The position numbers and the translations under genes are program-made. 64,000 bases of DNA from Borrelia anserina Es (GTDB lineage Bacteria; Spirochaetota; Spirochaetia; Borreliales; Borreliaceae), in the NCBI RefSeq assembly GCF_001936255.1, contig NZ_CP013704.1:248001-312000 (forward strand). Direction: 5' to 3'. This document shows, piece by piece, positions 18,064-27,156 of the stretch (within the stretch, counting starts at the first letter, position 1; each line of letters starts with the position of its first letter). The notes under the pieces are model-generated. The model saw nothing but the letters and a program-made list of their open reading frames with translations, had not been told where the DNA came from and made no database searches.

Positions 18064-20190
18064 CTAAAAACTCTTGGGAAATTTGCCCATAATATACTCT
18101 ATAATAAAATCCATTCCCTTATTATCATATAAAGCATCATACAATACACAGTAAACCAATATCTTTTTAACATAATTTCTAGTTTGCCCAAAAGGAATTG
18201 CTTCAATGAAAAGCTCTTTAGGTAAATGCCCATAATCTTTTTCCCATTTACGCATATTTCCAATGCCACCGTTATAGGATGCAAGAGCTTTATATACTTC
18301 TCCTATCATTTTTATCCTTTTATTCAAATAATAAGTCCCTATAATAACATTATCTTTTGGCTGCTTCAAATCATAATCATAATATTTAATTTCTCTAGAA
18401 ACATCAACTGATGTTAAAGGCATAATCTGCATAAGTCCGATAGCACCAGGCTTAGATACAGCATCTCCTTCAAAACTACTCTCAGCCTTTATTAAAGAAA
18501 ACACAAGACTAGGTTCAAGGCCTCTTCTCTTTGACCAATACCTAATCAAAGCATTATACAAACATGGATAGAGACGCTTATAATCCTCCCTACTTAAAGC
18601 TGCACTATCTTGTCTTACAAGATAGTTAATAGCAAGTGTAGATTCATAATAATACTCATGTTTCACAAGTTCATCATAAAGATTACGGTAAAAATTAGAA
18701 GAAAACCTATAACCATTTTTAAAATCATTAGCAACAAAAGCACTAACATAAGAATGAAGATTAAATTTAAAAAACCCCTCTAAAAACCTTTCATAATCAG
18801 ATTGATCATAATTAACATCTAAATTATTTTCAAAAAAATCATTAATACTTTGATTCAATAAATATTTACTCATAAATGAGGAATAAGATGTACGACTATA
18901 CCTAATAGCAGAACGCAAAAGTTCAACATACTCATCTTTTGATTTAAGATTAATAAATTTATGATATATAAGCCTTGCATTAATAAAGGCAAGTCGAGAT
19001 AAAACAGCACTGTCAATAACACCTTGACCATTATGATAAAGTGCATATAAATTATCATAATCCTTAAGCTGAACAGCTTCTAAAATATACTCATCTAATA
19101 CTTTAATAAAACCAAGATCACTCTTATCCTTATCAGTATAAAATCTAGCTATGTTTTGGGCAAAATAATCTCTTGTATTTTGTAGAAATATTAAATTGCC
19201 AAAAATTTCATTAAGCATGCTTAATCTATAAGGTTCATTTTCAAGAAAATTATTTTCTAAATATTTAACTATGGTAAGAAAACCTACATCCTTTTTTAAT
19301 CTTAAATTAATAAGCCCTAAGTAATAATCCCTATAAACACTATTCAAACTGCTAAAAAAAGATAACGCCTTACTAATATATCCCAAACCCATAAAAGCTT
19401 TATAAACATCATTTAGAAATACAAAATTATTATAATATCCTTTAAAACCATCATTTAATATATTAATTGCACCCCTTAAATCTCCATTAGCCATCAAGGT
19501 TTTAAACTTAACAAGATTCAAAAAACTCAAATTTAAAAGACTAGACCTCTCTTCAAGAACAAGATAATCATGAGCCCTGACATGCAAATATTCTGCTGGC
19601 AAATCTTCAAACAGTTTCTTGAAATAAACCAACGCCGAATTAATATCAGAAGCATTAAAATAAAGCACTGCCTTAAATAAAAGATTTTCATTCTCCTGAT
19701 ACTGTTCAAAATCCATCTTTTCAAGCTTATTTAAAACTAAAAGAGCCTTATCATTCTTTTTCTGCCAATAAAGACTTTTAAAATATCCTAATATAATAAA
19801 TTTATTATTATATCTTTTGTAAAGCTCACGTCCAAGAAGTTCAGCTTCAGGATATTCTCTTCTAGCATTATAATATTCAAGAAGTCTAACACCAGCAAAT
19901 TGAGATACAATATCATTACTACTTTTTATTGCCTTATACATATATTCTTTAAACTTTTCATCATATCCTATTTTTTTAAAAAGATAAGCAATATATACAT
20001 AAGAATTTACATCTATACCAAAATATTCATCGAAATTCTGACTCAAATAGTCAAAATTCCATAACCAATTTAGATGACTCAAATCAAAATCATCTATATT
20101 CCTTTTAACTATATTGTTACCTAAAGACCCTTTTCCAAAAGAACAAGACAATAAGCTCAATAAAAACAAACAAAAAAATTTCCTAAGCAT
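18064..20190 (-). CDS. soluble-type lytic transglycosylase, lipoprotein
   Basis: Periplasmic enzyme that cleaves peptidoglycan strands to give anhydromuropeptides. Starting at 20190 (708 aa), the N-terminus is a lipoprotein signal with lipobox LLSC (Cys16). A long helical, TPR-like superhelix fills residues 30-550, as in Slt70. The C-terminal SLT domain shows the catalytic Glu in LIKAESSF, then GAIGLMQIMP, and ASYNGGIGNM. I prefer ATG 20190 over ATG 20205 because AAGAG lies just upstream and the 8-base overlap with the previous gene (ATGCTTAG) suggests coupling. Confidence 0.88.
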   Translation of the reverse strand: MLRKFFCLFLLSLLSCSFGKGSLGNNIVKRNIDDFDLSHLNWLWNFDYLSQNFDEYFGIDVNSYVYIAYLFKKIGYDEKFKEYMYKAIKSSNDIVSQFAGVRLLEYYNARREYPEAELLGRELYKRYNNKFIILGYFKSLYWQKKNDKALLVLNKLEKMDFEQYQENENLLFKAVLYFNASDINSALVYFKKLFEDLPAEYLHVRAHDYLVLEERSSLLNLSFLNLVKFKTLMANGDLRGAINILNDGFKGYYNNFVFLNDVYKAFMGLGYISKALSFFSSLNSVYRDYYLGLINLRLKKDVGFLTIVKYLENNFLENEPYRLSMLNEIFGNLIFLQNTRDYFAQNIARFYTDKDKSDLGFIKVLDEYILEAVQLKDYDNLYALYHNGQGVIDSAVLSRLAFINARLIYHKFINLKSKDEYVELLRSAIRYSRTSYSSFMSKYLLNQSINDFFENNLDVNYDQSDYERFLEGFFKFNLHSYVSAFVANDFKNGYRFSSNFYRNLYDELVKHEYYYESTLAINYLVRQDSAALSREDYKRLYPCLYNALIRYWSKRRGLEPSLVFSLIKAESSFEGDAVSKPGAIGLMQIMPLTSVDVSREIKYYDYDLKQPKDNVIIGTYYLNKRIKMIGEVYKALASYNGGIGNMRKWEKDYGHLPKELFIEAIPFGQTRNYVKKILVYCVLYDALYDNKGMDFIIEYIMGKFPKSF

Positions 20191-21364
20191 GATTACTCTT
20201 TTCATATTTAGTAATTTTTGCTTCCCTACAAAAAGAATAATAGGAAACTACAAAATTTTTCGGATTCAAGAGTTTAGAAAAAATCAAAAACAATGAAAAG
20301 AATATCAAAAGAAAAAAGGAAATAAGACTTAAATACAGCATAGAAGTTTCAATGAAACCTTCTTCCGGATCTAAATCCAACTGATTCTCTTTAATATCTG
20401 TGACAAAACCTTCCTTACTAAAATCCAAAGTAACATCATCAACTCCGTTCCCACCCAAATCCTTATTAATATCTGTAATAATATCATCAACACTCCAATC
20501 ATCAGAATAAGAATCTTGCAAAGCATGAACATTAACACTACTAAAATTAGTGTTCGAATCCTCAACTAATTTCAAAACATTAGAATCAGAATCATCAGTA
20601 ACTACATTCGTATCATTAATATCAACAGGAAGGTTATTGAAATCGAGAGTATCTTGACTAACAATATCTTCCTCATCACTAAGGACATGTCCAATACCAT
20701 CTTTAGATTTATCTCTTTTAAATTCTAATTCTAAACCAAGATTAGAATCAGAATTTAAACTTTCACTTGCCAATGTGTCATTATCTGTACTTAAAGAATC
20801 CGATAACAAATCTAAATTCTCAATATTACTAGAAAGCTTTTCATCTTCAAACAAATCTTGAGAATCAAGTAAATTATCAATATTGTCCCCTAAAGAATCA
20901 TCTTGTTCCTGCACCACAACATTATCTAATTCTTTAACAAACTCATTTTCACGGTCACGATCTACACTACTAAAATTAACAGGCAAATCATTTGATTTAG
21001 CATTTTCAAAAGAATCACCTATGTTTCCCGAATTTACATCAAGACTAATAGAGCTTAAATCAAACTTAGATTTACTTGCAATCTCATCACACTCACCGTA
21101 AACATAAAGTATCATAGACTCTATTTTAAAATAGATATTTATATTAGAATTCTCTTTTCTAAGATCATTTAAGAAAAAAGACCCAATAAAAACGGAATTA
21201 GAAAAGTCTTCATATTCACTAATATAAAAATCTAACTTCACATTAGTTTCATCTTTAAGTCTACCCAATACCACTCTCTTCACAGCAGTATCATCTAAAC
21301 TTAAAATTGAAAAATACTCATTATTAGAAAGCCTTATGCCTAAAAACCCTTTCAAAAATTCCAA
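20183..21364 (-). CDS. acidic membrane protein of unknown function
   Basis: I do not recognise a family. The 393 aa product has an N-terminal globular part of about 100 residues, then about 200 residues very rich in Asp, Ser, Asn and Glu with low complexity, and one TM helix near residues 345-365 followed by a short basic tail. With no signal peptide, the acidic part probably lies in the cytoplasm, anchored by the C-terminal helix. The start is uncertain: TTG at 21364 has AAGG immediately before it, so TTG at 21355 is also possible. Coupled to the transglycosylase by an 8-base overlap, which hints at an envelope role. Confidence 0.7.
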   Translation of the reverse strand: MEFLKGFLGIRLSNNEYFSILSLDDTAVKRVVLGRLKDETNVKLDFYISEYEDFSNSVFIGSFFLNDLRKENSNINIYFKIESMILYVYGECDEIASKSKFDLSSISLDVNSGNIGDSFENAKSNDLPVNFSSVDRDRENEFVKELDNVVVQEQDDSLGDNIDNLLDSQDLFEDEKLSSNIENLDLLSDSLSTDNDTLASESLNSDSNLGLELEFKRDKSKDGIGHVLSDEEDIVSQDTLDFNNLPVDINDTNVVTDDSDSNVLKLVEDSNTNFSSVNVHALQDSYSDDWSVDDIITDINKDLGGNGVDDVTLDFSKEGFVTDIKENQLDLDPEEGFIETSMLYLSLISFFLLIFFSLFLIFSKLLNPKNFVVSYYSFCREAKITKYEKSNHA

Positions 21365-21545
21365 CCTTTTTGTTCTTTTGTAAAAAACAAATTTATATAT
21401 AATTAACTATATCAATAATATAATTATAATATAATTAATATCATATTCAACTTATAAGTAGCTTTCATTTAAAAGAAAAAATACTTAAGGCTATGAACTA
21501 CTATTTCATATGATATTGATAAATATTTTTCTAGGAGAAGTTAGG
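21365..21545. promoter_or_regulatory. divergent AT-rich promoter region
   Basis: This 181-base gap separates two divergent genes and is almost pure A+T. On plus, TTAACT (21403-21408), a 16-base spacer and TATAAT (21425-21430) make a possible promoter for the TPR protein, giving a leader of about 110 bases. On minus, TATA-like boxes occur at about 21395-21405 ahead of the acidic protein. I see no hairpin or known regulatory motif. Confidence 0.35.
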
Positions 21546-22925
21546 GTGTTACCATTATTCATAATACTTTCCTCAATTACAATATCTGTTTTGGTCTTTT
21601 TATTCTTTAAAATTGTAATATCAAGCACAAAAATAAGGAAAAAAAGTAAATATAACAAAACATCAGATAAAACAAAAAAATTAATAGAAAAAGCTGTAAA
21701 CATATTAAAAATAAACCCAAATGATATAAGAGCTTTACAAACTTTAAACGATCATTATTATTCCAATAAAGACTTCGAAAATGGAATTAAATATGCTAGG
21801 AAATTATGTCAACTTATAGAAGAAAACCCCACAAATCAAGGAATAGATTCTTTTAAGGCTTTTCTAAGTTACGGTGTTTATAATCTTGAGAGGAACTTTA
21901 ACGTAGAAGCACTAGAACTTCTTAAAAAAGCCTACATCATGAAAAAAAATGATATAGATGCAAATTACTATCTTGGAATAGCCTTCCTACGAAATGAACA
22001 TTACAAAGAAGCACTCCATTATCTCACAAAGATATATAAACTTAATAAAAACAAAGATGCCTTAAAGTACATAGGAATAATACTCTTTTATACGGGGAAT
22101 TATACCAAAGCCGTTGGAATATTTAATAGCATAAGCAAGTACATACAAAATGATATCAATGCTTTATCAGCATATGCTCAATCTCTAGCTCAACTAAATC
22201 AAGATCAGCTTGCACTTGAAATTGCAAACAAAATAAAAAATAGAGATGGAATGATATACGAAGCTCTTTTAATTGAATCTGAGATTAATTCAAAAAACAA
22301 CAATTTGTCGAAATTAGAAAATAATATTAGAGAAATAATGAAAATCAAACCTGATTTACCTACAAAAATATTCCTTAAACTCTTTTACAAACTAGGAGAG
22401 CTTTATATAGAATATGAAAACTATAAAAAAGCAACTGAAGTTTTGACTCAAGTTGAAAGAATTGATCCACACTATCAAAAAATAGCTGAAAAACTAGAAT
22501 TTAGTAAAAGACTAAATGAAAACCTAGCATTAAGAATATATCTTAAAAGTCCAAAAGAAAAATTTGATAGCCTAGCCAGTGCAATTATCCTTAAACTTTA
22601 TAAAAATAAGTTCCAAATAAGAGATAAAAAGATAAATGAAATAACCTCACAATTCATAGACATAACTTTTCAGCTATCAAATAATCAATGGGAAGAAAAT
22701 CTAATAGTCCGATTTGTCAGAACAGATCAAAAAAATTTTGGAGAATTATTTCTAAAAGATCTTGTTTCAAAAACCAAAGAAAGCAAATTAAAAGGACTTT
22801 GTATTGCACCAGCGACATTCTCTGATAAAGCAAAACAAATCATTGAAGGTAGGTTAATTGACCTTATAGAAGGAAAAAAATTAATACAAATATTAAAAAC
22901 ATTAGATGTATCAAAGTATATATAG
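21546..22925 (+). CDS. membrane-anchored TPR-repeat protein
   Basis: A 459 aa protein with one N-terminal TM helix (LPLFIILSSITISVLVFLFF) and then tandem helical repeats of TPR type, for example DANYYLGIAFLRNEHYKEAL, across residues 50-330. The C-terminal 110 residues form a separate domain ending LIQILKTLDVSKYI that I cannot name. It probably faces the cytoplasm or periplasm as a scaffold. I start at GTG 21546, with AGGAG 8 bases upstream, rather than the in-frame ATG 21510, which has no ribosome site. It converges on the M23 gene with only 3 bases between stops. Confidence 0.8.
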   Translation: MLPLFIILSSITISVLVFLFFKIVISSTKIRKKSKYNKTSDKTKKLIEKAVNILKINPNDIRALQTLNDHYYSNKDFENGIKYARKLCQLIEENPTNQGIDSFKAFLSYGVYNLERNFNVEALELLKKAYIMKKNDIDANYYLGIAFLRNEHYKEALHYLTKIYKLNKNKDALKYIGIILFYTGNYTKAVGIFNSISKYIQNDINALSAYAQSLAQLNQDQLALEIANKIKNRDGMIYEALLIESEINSKNNNLSKLENNIREIMKIKPDLPTKIFLKLFYKLGELYIEYENYKKATEVLTQVERIDPHYQKIAEKLEFSKRLNENLALRIYLKSPKEKFDSLASAIILKLYKNKFQIRDKKINEITSQFIDITFQLSNNQWEENLIVRFVRTDQKNFGELFLKDLVSKTKESKLKGLCIAPATFSDKAKQIIEGRLIDLIEGKKLIQILKTLDVSKYI

Positions 22926-22943
22926 CCACTATCTGAGATACTT
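22914..22943. terminator. weak hairpin holding both convergent stop codons
   Basis: AAGTAT (22914-22919) pairs with ATACTT (22938-22943), and inside ATAG (22922-22925) pairs with CTAT (22929-22932) around loop CCA. The stop codons of the TPR gene and of the M23 gene lie in the inner stem. With only 3 bases between the genes, this is the only candidate terminator I see. Confidence 0.3.
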
Positions 22944-24182
22944 CATAGGATTTCCTGTTTTTCCATCTTTAAAAATAGTGAAATGCAAATGATTACCTGT
23001 ACTATGTCCCGTACTACCCATACGTCCTATTATTTGTCCTCTTGAAACTCTTTGTCCCACTTTAACTGCAAAAGAACCTAAATGAGCATAAAGAGTTTGA
23101 AATCCATTATTATGAGAGATAATAACATATTTTCCGTATCCTCCGACACTAAATCCAACTGTCACCACAACACCCTCTTTTGCTGCAAGAATGGGTGTAT
23201 TAGCTGCATTCGCAATATCAACTCCATTGTGAAAACTAATAGTCTTAGTAAAAGGATCACGACGATAGCCATAACCTGAAGTAATAACTCCTTGCGCTGG
23301 GAACAAAAAAGTCTCTCCTAAAGCACTTCTAAGTAAATCTTTAGCCATTCTTCCACCTGGAATAAATAACTTTTGACCTAAATATAGAACTTCATTATCA
23401 AGATTATTAGCATCAAGAATTTCTACCTTGGGTACATTATATTTATTTGCAATTGATGAGAGAGAATCATTTTTTTCAACAGTATAAAGAATTCCCTTCA
23501 TATTAGGCACATTAATAACAAAATTGGGCCTAAGACTCCTTACATCCTTAATATTATTATAAGAGATCAAGGTCTCACTTGTTATGCTATATCTGGCTGC
23601 AATATGAGAAAGTGTCTCCCCTGGCCTAATTTTATGTTCAACTACCTTTAAAACAAAAGGTTTCTTGACAGTTGCCTTATAATTATTTGTATCAACCCCA
23701 AATAGATGGTTATCGCTCTGTCTTAAATCTTGATCGCTATAGTACAAAAAAGTATCAATAAAATAATCCTTAGGAAAACTAAGCTTATTGAGAAAAATAT
23801 ACGAACCATAATACGAAAAAATATCTAAATAAAAGATTAATATCAAAACAAAAATTATTGCATTAGACCTAAAAATAAAACTATAAGTTAAATTAATACT
23901 ATAAGAATTAATTATTTTAAAGCGAATATCTTTATAACAAGATCGAGATTTATAGTTACCAATACTTACCACTCTATTACTTAAAGCTAAAAATAAAAAT
24001 TCGATTACATCAAAAATTTCCTTTGGAATATTTATAAAACGAACAAAATTCTTCCGTTTCTTTCCATGAAAGTTGCGAATATTACTAAAATCTCTCAATT
24101 CAAAATCACCTTTAAAGGCCCTATCAAATACAAAATTTCTATTTCGTTTTAATACATTTTGATCCTTTTTTGGTATAATCAT
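22929..24182 (-). CDS. LysM-M23 peptidase, membrane anchored
   Basis: A 417 aa envelope protein: a basic N-terminus, one TM helix near residues 100-125, two LysM peptidoglycan-binding modules (HKIRPGETLSHIAARY and YTVEKNDSLSSIANKY), then an M23 domain. The metal and catalytic residues are intact in HNGVDIA and GNHLHF, so it should be an active DD-type endopeptidase, likely working in growth or division. ATG start. The only promoter I see (TTGTAA-16-TATAAT, -10 at 24193-24198) would leave a leader of only a few bases. Confidence 0.9.
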   Translation of the reverse strand: MIIPKKDQNVLKRNRNFVFDRAFKGDFELRDFSNIRNFHGKKRKNFVRFINIPKEIFDVIEFLFLALSNRVVSIGNYKSRSCYKDIRFKIINSYSINLTYSFIFRSNAIIFVLILIFYLDIFSYYGSYIFLNKLSFPKDYFIDTFLYYSDQDLRQSDNHLFGVDTNNYKATVKKPFVLKVVEHKIRPGETLSHIAARYSITSETLISYNNIKDVRSLRPNFVINVPNMKGILYTVEKNDSLSSIANKYNVPKVEILDANNLDNEVLYLGQKLFIPGGRMAKDLLRSALGETFLFPAQGVITSGYGYRRDPFTKTISFHNGVDIANAANTPILAAKEGVVVTVGFSVGGYGKYVIISHNNGFQTLYAHLGSFAVKVGQRVSRGQIIGRMGSTGHSTGNHLHFTIFKDGKTGNPMKYLR

Positions 24183-24192
24183 AACATGCCCT

Positions 24193-24220
24193 ATTATACA
24201 CTATATACTAGAAATTACAA
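24193..24220 (-). promoter_or_regulatory. putative promoter of the LysM-M23 gene
   Basis: On minus, TTGTAA (24215-24220), a 16-base spacer, and TATAAT (24193-24198). The expected start point near 24186 is only about 4 bases before the ATG at 24182, so the transcript would be almost leaderless. Confidence 0.4.
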
Positions 24221-24238
24221 TTTACGAAAAAATCTCAA

Positions 24239-24757
24239 ATGGAAATTTTAAAAATGCACAAAATACATAAACAAGTATTAATACCCATTATACTAGCTTC
24301 ATTACTCATGCTAGCTATCATCAAAGTATTTCTGTCTTTTCATTTAGTCAAAGGCTCTTCAATGTTACCAATAATTTTAGAGAAACATTGGATAATAAAT
24401 AATAAACTAGCTTACGGAATAAGACTAAACAATAAAGGAAAATATCTTGTATTATGGAGCACACCTAAAAAAAACGAAATGGTACTTATTAAAGATCCTA
24501 TAACAAGAAAAATATCCGTTAAAAAAATTTTTGCCATACCAGGAGAAAAATTCAAAAAGTTACAGAAAAATGTAATATCCATACATAACCTAAACTTTAA
24601 CATAGATAAGAAACATCTTGAAAAACTAGAAAGCATATATATTCCAAAGAATTACTACTTAGTAATAGGAGAAAATAAACAGGTTTCTCTTGATTCAAGA
24701 GAATACGGATTTATCAACATCAATGACATTATTGGGAAAATCATATATTGCCTGTAA
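24239..24757 (+). CDS. lepB: signal peptidase I
   Basis: Inner-membrane serine protease that removes signal peptides. The 172 aa protein has one N-terminal TM helix, the catalytic Ser in box B (GSSMLP), the catalytic Lys in SVKKIFAIPGE (box D), and box E as SLDSREYG. It is short, like Gram-positive-type enzymes. The start is ATG 24239 or ATG 24254; neither has a strong ribosome site. Borrelia carries more than one signal peptidase I gene elsewhere (recalled, not seen here). Confidence 0.9.
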   Translation: MEILKMHKIHKQVLIPIILASLLMLAIIKVFLSFHLVKGSSMLPIILEKHWIINNKLAYGIRLNNKGKYLVLWSTPKKNEMVLIKDPITRKISVKKIFAIPGEKFKKLQKNVISIHNLNFNIDKKHLEKLESIYIPKNYYLVIGENKQVSLDSREYGFININDIIGKIIYCL

Positions 24758-24802
24758 AAGATCTTAAAATAATAAAATCAATATCCTAATCTAAATAAAT
24801 TC

Positions 24803-26311
24803 TTAAAGTATTTCAATCCTGTCTCCCAAAGACACATTCGACTTAATGTCATCTAAAGAAGCAAGAACTCCTTCCTTTTGAAAATTACAATCAGAAGAAG
24901 CACTTGTCATTCTTATTTGAATTGACTTAGCAACACTAGTACCTAAATCTTTTGCAGAAATGCTTAAAATACCACTTTCATCCAAACTAAAAAGTATTTC
25001 TATCTTGGGAACACCCTTTAAATCCTTCTGTATATTACTAAAGAAAAATCTACCTATAGAATAATTTAAAGATGCCTTTTTATGATCACCTTGAAGTATA
25101 TGTATTTCAATCTCTTCCTGATAATCATTAGTTGTTGTAAATATTCTTCGCTCACAAACTGGCAATAAAGTATTTTTTTTAATTAATGCAAAAAATCCAT
25201 CATTACAAGTCTCAATGCCAAGAGAATAAGGCGTTACATCCCTAAAGTCAATAAAAGTATTATTATTTGAAAGACTAAAAGCATGAATGCCCGCCCCATT
25301 TGCAACAACTTCATCCTGATTTAAAGAATCCAAAACTTCAATTTTAGGGAAAAATTCCTTCAATCTCTCTTTAACTAAAGGAATTCTCGTTGAACCTCCT
25401 GACAATATTATTTTTGAAATATGTTCAAGCTCAACACCTGAATCAACAATACATTCATTCGTAAGAGCAATAGTTTTCTCTATAAATTTCTCAATCATAG
25501 AATTAAAATCATCTTTATTAAGCTTACAACTCAAATGCTTACCATCAAGAAAAGGTAATACAATACTAACTTCATCCATAATAGATAAATTCTTTTTAGC
25601 TTCCTCAATCCTATCTCTTATTTGCTCAAGAAGAATAATATCATCTAAATTGATATCAGGACATTCCTCTTTAAAATTGGTTAAAACATACCTTTCTATG
25701 ACTTCATTAAAATTATTTCCACCAAGTTTATTTTCACCCTTAATTGCAAGAACAGTATAAGTATCATTTTGTTTTTCTAAGAGTGTAACATCAAAAGTTC
25801 CACCGCCAAGGTCATAAACAAGAAATAACCCATCTATTTGTTTTTCAAAAGCATAAGACAAAGCAGCTGCTGTTGGTTCATTAAGTATTGCCCTGCAGTT
25901 CAACCCTGCAAGTCTTGCAGCTTCTACAGTACCTCTTCTTTGAATTTCAGAAAAATAAGCAGGAACAGTGATCACAACATCACAAACCTCTGAACCCAAA
26001 AATTTTTCAGCATTCATCTTTACATTCGCAAGCACACAAGAAGCAATATCCTCAGGTTTATATGTACTACTACCCACTTTATAAGAAACTTCAGTACCTA
26101 TATTAACTTTAAAATTATGAAAAGTTTTATCTGGATTTGCTAATATCTGATGTTTAGCAACACTGCCAACAATCACACCAGAATCTGTAAAAGAAACAAC
26201 AGAAGGAGTCATTCTCTCTCCCCTATCATTTAATATCACTCTAGACGTAGCATCAAAATAAGATGCTACAGTATTTGTAGTCCCAAAATCTATGCCTATC
26301 CATTTTTTCAT
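24803..26311 (-). CDS. Hsp70/DnaK paralogue lacking the full lid
   Basis: An Hsp70-family chaperone ATPase: IGIDFGTTNTVA at the N-terminus, VYDLGGGTFDVTLL and the ILSGGSTRIP motif show an intact nucleotide-binding domain (about residues 1-365). The beta substrate-binding part follows, but the protein ends at 502 aa, so most of the helical lid found in the roughly 635 aa DnaK is missing. I start at ATG 26311, which overlaps the previous stop by one base (TGATG) and has AGGGG upstream; an upstream TTG at 26314 is possible. Last gene of the flagellar block, so a dedicated client there is possible (inference). Confidence 0.88.
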   Translation of the reverse strand: MKKWIGIDFGTTNTVASYFDATSRVILNDRGERMTPSVVSFTDSGVIVGSVAKHQILANPDKTFHNFKVNIGTEVSYKVGSSTYKPEDIASCVLANVKMNAEKFLGSEVCDVVITVPAYFSEIQRRGTVEAARLAGLNCRAILNEPTAAALSYAFEKQIDGLFLVYDLGGGTFDVTLLEKQNDTYTVLAIKGENKLGGNNFNEVIERYVLTNFKEECPDINLDDIILLEQIRDRIEEAKKNLSIMDEVSIVLPFLDGKHLSCKLNKDDFNSMIEKFIEKTIALTNECIVDSGVELEHISKIILSGGSTRIPLVKERLKEFFPKIEVLDSLNQDEVVANGAGIHAFSLSNNNTFIDFRDVTPYSLGIETCNDGFFALIKKNTLLPVCERRIFTTTNDYQEEIEIHILQGDHKKASLNYSIGRFFFSNIQKDLKGVPKIEILFSLDESGILSISAKDLGTSVAKSIQIRMTSASSDCNFQKEGVLASLDDIKSNVSLGDRIEIL

Positions 26312-26808
26312 CAACTACCCCTATGAATTGAAATAATTAATTCAATTTCACCCAAATCCAATTTCAACTTTTTAGCAATAACTTCTAAAGACATTCCTTG
26401 CTCATAAAGCGAAATCACCTGCTGGCGAATATTATATCCTTCCTTGATTATATTTTTCTCAATAGTAGGTATTGAATAATCTAAATTACTCTTATAAGCA
26501 CTACTATCACTTTTCATGCCAAAATTATTATTCCCCATTGAAATTGAATGGGTATTAAAACCTAATAGCCTCTGATCAAGTATTTCTATCCTCTCATCAA
26601 CTTCTTTAATAATCCTATTTAAACTCTCAATCTTTATTTCAATGATATTTATATTCCTATCAGTAGCTTGATTAATCTCAATAATAGTCTTATCTACCTC
26701 GCTCCTAAATTTTCTCAGTATACTATTAGATCTTATTTTTAAACCAATATAAATATGAAAATATATAAAGACAAATATAATCAAAATAAAACAAAAAACA
26801 ACAAACAT
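26311..26808 (-). CDS. membrane protein with SwrB-like C-terminal helix-turn-helix
   Basis: A 165 aa protein with an N-terminal TM helix (residues 2-24), a coiled-coil stretch (residues 35-85), and a C-terminal HTH-like segment (QQVISLYEQGMSLEVIAKKL followed by GEIELII). This layout matches B. subtilis SwrB/YlxL-type proteins, found at the ends of flagellar operons and acting on assembly of the export apparatus (family knowledge). Similarity is judged by eye. It sits between the 101 aa protein and the Hsp70 gene. Confidence 0.6.
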   Translation of the reverse strand: MFVVFCFILIIFVFIYFHIYIGLKIRSNSILRKFRSEVDKTIIEINQATDRNINIIEIKIESLNRIIKEVDERIEILDQRLLGFNTHSISMGNNNFGMKSDSSAYKSNLDYSIPTIEKNIIKEGYNIRQQVISLYEQGMSLEVIAKKLKLDLGEIELIISIHRGS

Positions 26809-26826
26809 AAAATGTCCTATACTAAA

Positions 26827-27132
26827 CTATCTTTCAACATCGACGTTTCTTCCAATTTTTGGATCACTAAACTTAATATCATTCTTAGGCAAATCTCTCT
26901 TACTAGTCTTAAGCTTTGACATTGTAAAATCAAGTTTACCATCTATAATATCGCCAGTTGGATATACACTATTTATTTCAGAATCAACATGATAACTCTT
27001 GCCTTGATTTAAACTCAGATTTTTATCTTCTTTTATCTTTTTCTTCCTTATATTTTCACTTGAAATTTCACTAGCCCTAAAAGCAGCCTGTGTAATCACC
27101 TTTAAAACCTCAGACGAATTATTAATCTCCAT
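26827..27132 (-). CDS. small hypothetical protein in the flagellar block
   Basis: A 101 aa soluble, charged protein with no family I recognise. The N-terminal 25 residues look helical (SSEVLKVITQAAFRASEIS); the rest is Lys/Asp/Ser-rich and likely disordered. I start at ATG 27132, with AGGAG 4-5 bases upstream, rather than the TTG at 27147. It lies 24 bases after the FapA-like gene. The tight context suggests a flagellar or chemotactic link, but nothing in the sequence shows a function. Confidence 0.6.
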   Translation of the reverse strand: MEINNSSEVLKVITQAAFRASEISSENIRKKKIKEDKNLSLNQGKSYHVDSEINSVYPTGDIIDGKLDFTMSKLKTSKRDLPKNDIKFSDPKIGRNVDVER

Positions 27133-27156
27133 AAATCTCCTCTTCAAATTAGTAAC

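Noticed and set aside
21510..21545. ATG 21510 as start of the TPR protein
   Set aside because: No ribosome site; GTG 21546 follows AGGAG at ideal spacing.
24758..24802. Terminator between convergent lepB and the Hsp70 gene
   Set aside because: I found no stem of more than a few pairs in this 45-base gap.
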